This document shows positions 58,492 through 64,000 of a stretch of DNA of 64,000 bases, piece by piece. The stretch covers positions 806,001 to 870,000 of the forward strand of contig JACGCM010002784.1 of assembly GCA_014058105.1 (NCBI GenBank), read 5' to 3'. The notes beneath the pieces are model-generated. The model saw only the letters and a program-made list of their open reading frames with translations, did no database searches and was not told the DNA's origin. The position numbers were made by a program, and so were the translations under genes. Source of the DNA: Kingdonia uniflora (lineage: Eukaryota; Streptophyta; Magnoliopsida; Ranunculales; Circaeasteraceae). Every line of letters begins with the position of its first letter. Positions within the stretch are counted from its first letter, which is position 1.

Positions 58492-58712
58492 ACCTTAACT
58501 TTATTGTGCAGGTACGATTTCCCAAGCATCATCATTTATTACAGACTCGACTATTCAAACACAACCGTCACATACATCCGCATCATCATTTAATACCCAT
58601 CACTTCCCAATATCACGAAACTTCCACCTTGTCAAACGCCATCATTACTCTGTTTCGAATTTACAACTTTTAACCTATTCTTTCTCAACCAAAGCCACTC
58701 GTGACTTCGGTT

Positions 58713-58725
58713 ACGAGGGGGCGAT
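58713..58725 (+). other. E2 polypurine tract
   Basis: ACGAGGGGGCGAT directly before the 3' LTR. Confidence 0.7.
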
Positions 58726-59304
58726 TGTAGGGACTTATCCCTCGACCTCACTCATAATCAAGCTCACACAGTTTGATTTACCTCCATCTCAGGCTCACGT
58801 AATTTTAGCACTTAACATTCCAGTCAAACATTCCAACCATCCCCACGAACTACTCAAGAACGTGGGTCGAGCTAAACTCAGAAAATATAATTTAGTCAAA
58901 GATACCTATCTCTCACGAACTCGTCAGTTATCCAGTCAACTGCCATTAACCACATTATTTGGAAGACGTACTCCAGTACGACAAAGAGCTGTGGGAAAAG
59001 CCTATATAAAGGAAAAGTTCCAGAAAAGACAGGGGCCAGAAAAATTACTCAAACTTCTTATTTACGAGATCAAAGGCATTTTTATATTCTAGAGATCACT
59101 TGTAATAAAGATATCCACTCCAGGCAATAAAGATACTTTTATAAAAATCCCCCATACGAGGTCGTGGTTTTTTACCTGTTTAGAGATTTTCTACGCTAAA
59201 AACACTTGTCTCTAATTCTTGCTTTATATTAGCGTATTGTTACAGGATCATTGGTGTGATAGCTAATTCCTAATTGTATCGAGCTATGGAATTTGACCAT
59301 TACA
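58726..59304 (+). repeat. E2 3' LTR
   Basis: 579 bp, TGTAGGGACTT to GACCATTACA, complete. TATATAAAG at 59003-59011, AATAAA near 59105 and 59128. Followed directly by the ACCAC target duplication. Confidence 0.95.
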
Positions 59305-60000
59305 ACCACCACCACCACTACCACTACCACTGGGACAAGCTTATCGATAGGTTGTAGCTGCAACTTTTGGAATGCTACCACCATCACCACTGGGATAGGA
59401 GCAGGGTGGTGAGTAGTTGGATAACCATGATGGTGATCTTGAGTCCAGTTTGGGAGGGGCGTAGTTTAGACCTTTTTCTTAATTATTATTTTTTTGCAAA
59501 CAAGCATTATTATCAATTATTGTACACAAATTCATTTTAAGTTACAAAAATGATAACAACTAGTCTTTTGGCACACACAAAAAACTCAAAGACTCAACAT
59601 AATAGAAAAAATCCACTTAATCTCAGTCCCCCTCTCTCCAAGTAATCTATCGAAATCTTAGACATTTAAAAAATATATATGATATTTTAAATTCTTTCTA
59701 TTATAAAGGGGTACCACTGGTTAAATGCAGTAGAAGTGAATGAAATAGTCGAGGAGAAAACTTTATTGAGTAACTAACTTATTACAGGGTCCCTTAGGAT
59801 ATATTTATAGGTAAAAGGGGGTGGTTACTATTACCACCTTAGCAAACTAAACTAACTCCCTTAATGGGATTTTATGTGGGCTCTCAAACCCTATCATGGG
59901 TTGAACTTTCCACTAACCCTCATTGCATAATACTTCCCATTTTGAGTGCCCGCATAATCTTAAAGTAGCTTGCTCTATTCAAAACCTAACCAGGAAACAC
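59305..60000. other. ACC/ACT repeat then unassigned DNA
   Basis: 59305-59395 continues the triplet repeat seen left of E2. A longer unit (GCAACTTTTGGAATGCTACC..) echoes 46219-46255 (GCTTCTGGAATTCAACTACC). The remainder shows no gene. Confidence 0.5.
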
Positions 60001-60024
60001 AAAGGAAAAAAAAACGTGAGAAAT

Positions 60025-60110
60025 GGTTATTAGCGACTGAAATATCTGTCGTTAATACTTGATTAACGACGAATATTCTGTCATTAACAACTATCGCTAA
60101 AAACAGTGTA
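60025..60110. repeat. CACTA-like subterminal motif cluster
   Basis: TTAGCGACTG, TGTCGTTAATAC, ATTAACGACGAAT and TATCGCTAAAAAC occur within 85 bp in both orientations. This pattern is common near ends of CACTA or related DNA transposons. No clear CACTA terminus was found. Confidence 0.35.
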
Positions 60111-60253
60111 ATTTTTGTTCCCAACAGTTAAAAATTTCGTGTTTTTACAACATACAAATATGCCATTCTTTATAAAAAAAAAATACGTTGCTCAGAAATG
60201 TTGCGCTATCTGTCGTTTCAAGGAGACAAAGTCATTTAATTTAAACATAAACC

Positions 60254-60256
<3 letters not shown>

Positions 60257-60311
<55 letters not shown>
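60257..60311 (+). repeat. (TA)n microsatellite
   Basis: About 27 TA units, followed by TGTGTG. Confidence 0.95.
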
Positions 60312-60317
<6 letters not shown>

Positions 60318-60587
60318 CATTTTATGGAGAAGACGTCATTTAAAATTAAGCATACATGACAAAAAGATATGTTATTTTTGAGAATAAATAATTACCAAGT
60401 CAAAATTTTGAACTAGATGGATTTGAACCATCAACCTCTCAAGTTTTTGGGCGCCCTCACCCTTTTGAGCTTGTAGTTCATAAAAAAAATTAAACCATTA
60501 AAAAAGTAATCACCATAAAAAGAATATATAATACGCAATTTCATAGAAGTATAGTGCAAAGTTCATTTTCAAGAATCCTTGAAAACC

Positions 60588-61312
60588 CCCAGATAATATA
60601 ACCATGCATATCCCAGAAGATACCTCTGCCATGCAAATTTTAGACACTAAGTGACAAAAGAAAAATCTGCCAGTCCTCAAAAAAGTAAATTTATTTTTGT
60701 TCCTTCCTTGTTGCTCCTTCCTTTGGGTACTAAAAATATTAAAAGATAAGTGTATTAGGGATATGAAGACATAAACCTTCAAAATACATGCAAGTTCAAA
60801 TATAAGAAAAAAGACTAGCATTGGAGTTCAAGAGAATTACATACATGGAAGTTGAGACATGTGTGTGTATGTGTGCACACACACACACATGTCCCTAATG
60901 CACAAACATACATGGAAGTTGAACTCCAAAGTTAGTTTTTTTTCTTATCTTTGAACTTGTATGTATTTTGAAGGTTTATGTTTTCATATCCCTAATGCAC
61001 TTATCCTTTAATATTTTTAGTACCCATGCACACACACACATGTCTCAACTTCCATGTATGTAATTCTCTTAAACTCCAATGATAGTCTTTTTTCTTATCT
61101 TTGAACTTGTATGTATTTTGAAGGTTTATGTTTTCATATCCCTAATGCATTTATCCTTTAATATTTTTAGTACCCAAAGGAAGGAGCAACAAGAAAGGAA
61201 CAAAAGTAACTTTACATTTTTGAGGACTGGAAGATTTTTCTTTTGTCGTTTAGGGTCTAAAATTTGCATGGCAGAGGTATCTTTTTGTCTATGCATGGTT
61301 AGATTATCTGGG
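60588..61312. repeat. Large inverted repeat, about 280-bp arms
   Basis: Left arm 60588-60868 and right arm 61033-61312 are reverse complements at roughly 90 percent by eye. The 164-bp spacer holds an extra partial copy of the right-arm sequence (about 60930-61027) and CA/GT dinucleotide runs. The similar open frames on opposite strands (60510-60821 minus, 61079-61327 plus) are a by-product of the inversion. It is a fold-back structure with no recognised coding content. Confidence 0.88.
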
Positions 61313-62725
61313 CCCAGCAAGCAATAATGGGATCACATCTGCCTTAATAGCTGGACAAGTAAAAAATCTCACACCATAACAACAAGTTGTAATGTAGTAC
61401 CACATGTTATGATCCCTGGTTGTAGAAAGTCGTGAATAGACTTACCCACACCATCCCCGCACAAACACAACTTCTCATCATTAAAACCACCACGCATACA
61501 TACCTTTTAATAATCATGCTTTTCACCATGCATTTTTGTAGAGGTGAATACAAAACCCAAGACTAACTATGGTAGTAGCAAGCCATTATCACCTTAAAAA
61601 CATATAAAATCAATAGAATATTATATTGAGCTCTAATTAAAAAGAAAAATAAATAAATTAGAATGAGGTTTATTTTATTGGTTCCTTAATATGACAAGTT
61701 TCTCCAATTGTAAGCCCATTTTTCTTTCTAGTTTGTTAATCCTAAAAAAGCACAGCAAGCATCCCTTAATACATTCCAACTACACTTTTAGACCACACCA
61801 AGAATTTTTAAAGAACCCGAGGCTCAAATTTTACCCATGTTTGGTAAACCACAACAAGGATGCCTTAATACATGCCTACGAATTTCACATTATGCTATTA
61901 TCTATGCTTGTTACACCTTTGAGCGGGATAACATGTGCAATACTTCATATATAATTTGACCAAGCATTCAAAAGTATTCATTTGCTACAAAACTTTACAG
62001 GTTTATCAAGCATGAACCTAAATATTATTTCTCATCAGTTTCATAATTGGCTCTCACTTATGTTTTTAATTCTTTATTCTTAACTGCAGTTCATGTGTCG
62101 GATTTAGTTTACGTGCTTCACTATACCAATTTTGAGCATTGCTTAGTTAAGGTTTCTCAAAATGGGAAATTTTGATTATGAACCCTATGCCACACGTGGC
62201 CAAATTCCAAAGTGATAAATGATTTACCGATAAATTATTTATCACGAAGTAGTCCTTGTTTATGATGAACCTAAATTTTTTTACAATCTTTTGCGCCTTA
62301 TTAATCACTTTAAGGTTTTATAATTGGCTATGATTCTCATTTCAACCATCCTACTTTTTGAGCTGGTTTAATCATACTTCCCTACAACTAAATTAAATCA
62401 GAGATAAAATTTATTCCCTTATATTGCACTAGAGTTCCGAATTATTTAATAATAAATACATAGAGCATTGAAAGGCTTACTTTTCATTGATCCTAAAATT
62501 GGACAGAAAGAACATGAACCCAAAACAAGTGAAACCAAGTGTTCAAGGTCATATTAGAGCTTCTCAAACCTAAGCAATCTTCAACTGTGAACTTCTGAAA
62601 CTCAACTAATCTTCAACCATGAGCTTCTCAAATCCAACCAACTAACTGTAGATTTTATAAATATAAAACCCACAAATTAGTACCCAAAATGGTTCACAAT
62701 TAGCAGATACTCGAATTGATTCAAT
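61313..62725. other. No recognised feature
   Basis: AT-rich DNA without a recognisable coding region or repeat. Confidence 0.5.
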
Positions 62726-63040
62726 CAGGGCCGGCCCTAGCTATAAGCGCAAGAGGCGGCCGCCTAGGGCCCCCGATTTTTTATGTAAATTTGGGGCTGC
62801 AAAATAGTTTAGTAGTATATAAAAAGAGAGCCCCTAAAAAAATATAAAATAAAGTAGCCTTGTTGGTTTGAATTGTTTCACCTCATCTCATCTCAAGTTC
62901 AAAAGTTCAAGTCAACACCTTCCACAAAAAATTTATCATTTTTGTATAATAAAATATGTGCAACCAAATTTTGTTTCCCCGGCTGGGGGTCTCATTTTCG
63001 GACCTCGCTTAGGACCCCCTAACCCTCAGGGCCAACCCTG
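62726..63040. mobile_element. hAT-type MITE
   Basis: 315-bp element with terminal inverted repeats CAGGGCCGGCCCTAG (left) and CTCAGGGCCAACCCTG (right, inverted). The flanking 8-mers GATTCAAT (62718-62725) and GATCTAAT (63041-63048) agree at 6 of 8 positions, as expected for an aged hAT target duplication. It is locally G/C-rich (GGCGGCCGCCTAGGGCCCCC) and non-coding. Confidence 0.75.
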
Positions 63041-63404
63041 GATCTAATTAAATCATAATATTCTAGAGCAAGAAACACACTTCAAAACATACCAGAAAGC
63101 ATAACCCAATGCATAAAAACAATCGATTATAGAAATTCATCACAAAGAGGATTATTCTTAAAATCCATAAATATGGGAAACTTGTATGTAATTATATCTA
63201 AAATTAAGTTCATACCTGTTGGGCTTTTTAGAAAGTGGGGAATTTTTTTTAATCCACATACTAAGGTTAAAAACCATATACAGGAAAATCAATGATAGAT
63301 GGTATGGAAAATTCTTCACGATATGAGATTTCATAAAAAGGAAGAAGTCGAGTGGAAGGTGGCTAATACAAGAGAAACCTAATCTATGGTAATTTTGGTT
63401 TCTT

Positions 63405-63626
63405 TACTGTTGTTTAACAATACGACATTATTATATGTCATAACACATTTAAAGCGCGACATATAAAAGAGACGTAAATTAGGAAGACAATTTTTATAAA
63501 ATATAACATTATATTTAATATGCGAGAAATTTGTTTGTCAAGAATTTAACAAAATTTATGACAATTATAATGGCTGTAAATGGTTGTGCGCAAACGTCGT
63601 TAATATCCAATTTTCCCGTAGTAAAA
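63405..63626. repeat. CACTA/MITE-like terminus
   Basis: The right end read on the minus strand begins ACTACGGGAAAATTGGAT followed by ATTAACGACGTTTGCGCAC. This resembles CACTACxGGAAAA termini of CACTA transposons, with the first base pair changed. A left partner was not established. Confidence 0.35.
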
Positions 63627-63784
63627 TCTTAGAAATAAGAAATAATACAACCAGTTTTTCAAGTTAGCGAAAGACACATCAAGTTAGCATAAGGCACGCT
63701 TTCTGTTATCTCATTAAAACCTTACATGGTAAAACATCTGGTAGGCTAAAAGCCACTGTGAGTGACAAAAGAGTACAACGAGTT

Positions 63785-64000
63785 TTAGTATTTGAGTGTT
63801 TTATGAGGATTCTCCCCTGATGGAGAATCTCCCCCTGATTGTAATCTGCTAAATCTAAACAACCCAATGCCATAGATAACCTTTTTGAACATTACTCTTG
63901 AAAGTGACTTCGTAAATAGGTTGGTTAAGTTTTCTGATGAACGAACTTTTCGAATGTCTGCAACTCTAGCTTCTTGTAGTCCGTGCGTATATAAAAACTT
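63785..64000 (-). pseudogene. Third Ty1/copia fragment: RNase H C-terminus, cut by window edge
   Basis: Minus strand in one frame: QEARVADIRKVRSSENLTNL, FTKSLSRVMFKKVIYGIGLF, then RFSRLQSGGD. This matches the copia pol end ('..ADLFTKSLP...I.GIGM..L'). A polypurine-like CAGGGGGAGATT follows. The rest of the element lies beyond the right edge. Confidence 0.75.

Larger units (their letters stand above)
46256..59304 (+). mobile_element. E2: Ty3/gypsy Tat-lineage LTR retrotransposon (13.0 kb, decayed)
   Basis: Relative of E1 with the same layout. It is flanked by a perfect 5-bp target duplication ACCAC (46251-46255 and 59305-59309) inside an ACC/ACT repeat. The LTRs agree at about nine of ten positions by eye, mostly transitions. 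It differs from E1 by loss of the 5' LTR end and primer-binding site, deletion of the gag core, and a different tandem repeat block. Pol is often more open than in E1. The antisense gene is better preserved than in E1. Confidence 0.95.

Noticed and set aside
60115..60381. Open frame with an Ile-Tyr run
   Set aside because: Translation of the (TA)n microsatellite.
60510..61327. Two similar proteins on opposite strands
   Set aside because: They are the two arms of the inverted repeat; no domain, start context or third independent copy supports a gene.

Overview
This window is repeat-dense nuclear DNA of a flowering plant, most likely a dicot. The evidence is plant-specific: two Tat-lineage Ty3/gypsy elements with a second RNase H and an antisense gene, Tork/Tnt1-like Ty1/copia remains, FAR1/MuDR-type Mutator-like elements (MULEs), a PIF/Harbinger element, TTA-flanked and hAT-type MITEs, and fragments of plant RPL3, GH3 beta-glucosidase and nucleolin genes. 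I found no intact host gene, no tRNA or rRNA gene and no CRISPR array. The species cannot be named from the sequence alone.

Layout. 1-990: minus-strand remnant of a FAR1-like MULE transposase. 1135-15632: gypsy/Tat element E1. It has 0.63 kb LTRs, decayed gag and pol, a 155-bp tandem repeat block, and a spliced minus-strand gene with its own TATA box just inside the 3' LTR. 15.7-20 kb: mostly unassigned AT-rich DNA with one repeat-containing remnant. 20.7-22.8 kb: second MULE transposase (MuDR type). 23.2-23.95 kb: processed RPL3 pseudogene with an A-tail. 24.1-25.1 kb: intron-containing GH3 glucosidase fragment. 26.3-27.2 kb: a segment of different character, possibly organelle-derived. 27.7-32.3 kb: third MULE with a long transposase remnant and a convergent zinc-knuckle gene. 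33.7-35.8 kb: PIF/Harbinger ORF1, transposase remnant and a nucleolin RRM fragment. 36.2-40.7 kb: minus-strand copia element. 40.85-41.42 kb: TTA-flanked MITE. 41.8-42.5 kb: LTR-like fragment with palindromic motifs. 42.6-45.1 kb: second copia remnant with an inverted LTR piece. 46256-59304: gypsy/Tat element E2, a relative of E1, with a perfect 5-bp target duplication. 60-64 kb: small DNA-transposon pieces, a 280-bp-arm inverted repeat, a hAT-type MITE and the 3' end of a third copia element.

How the parts work together. In E1 and E2 the sense strand carries gag-PR-RT-RNaseH-second RNaseH-INT. The antisense strand of the long 3' region carries a multi-exon gene for a coiled-coil protein with a domain like the 'putative gypsy type transposon' family (PF04195). 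Its TATA box, start region and several splice junctions are kept in both copies although both elements are dead. The block between INT and the antisense gene holds tandem repeats that differ between the copies (155 bp in E1; 94 bp plus one 155-bp-type unit in E2). The rest is a graveyard of transposons and gene pieces. Homology calls come from reading translations and recognising motifs; no database search was run.
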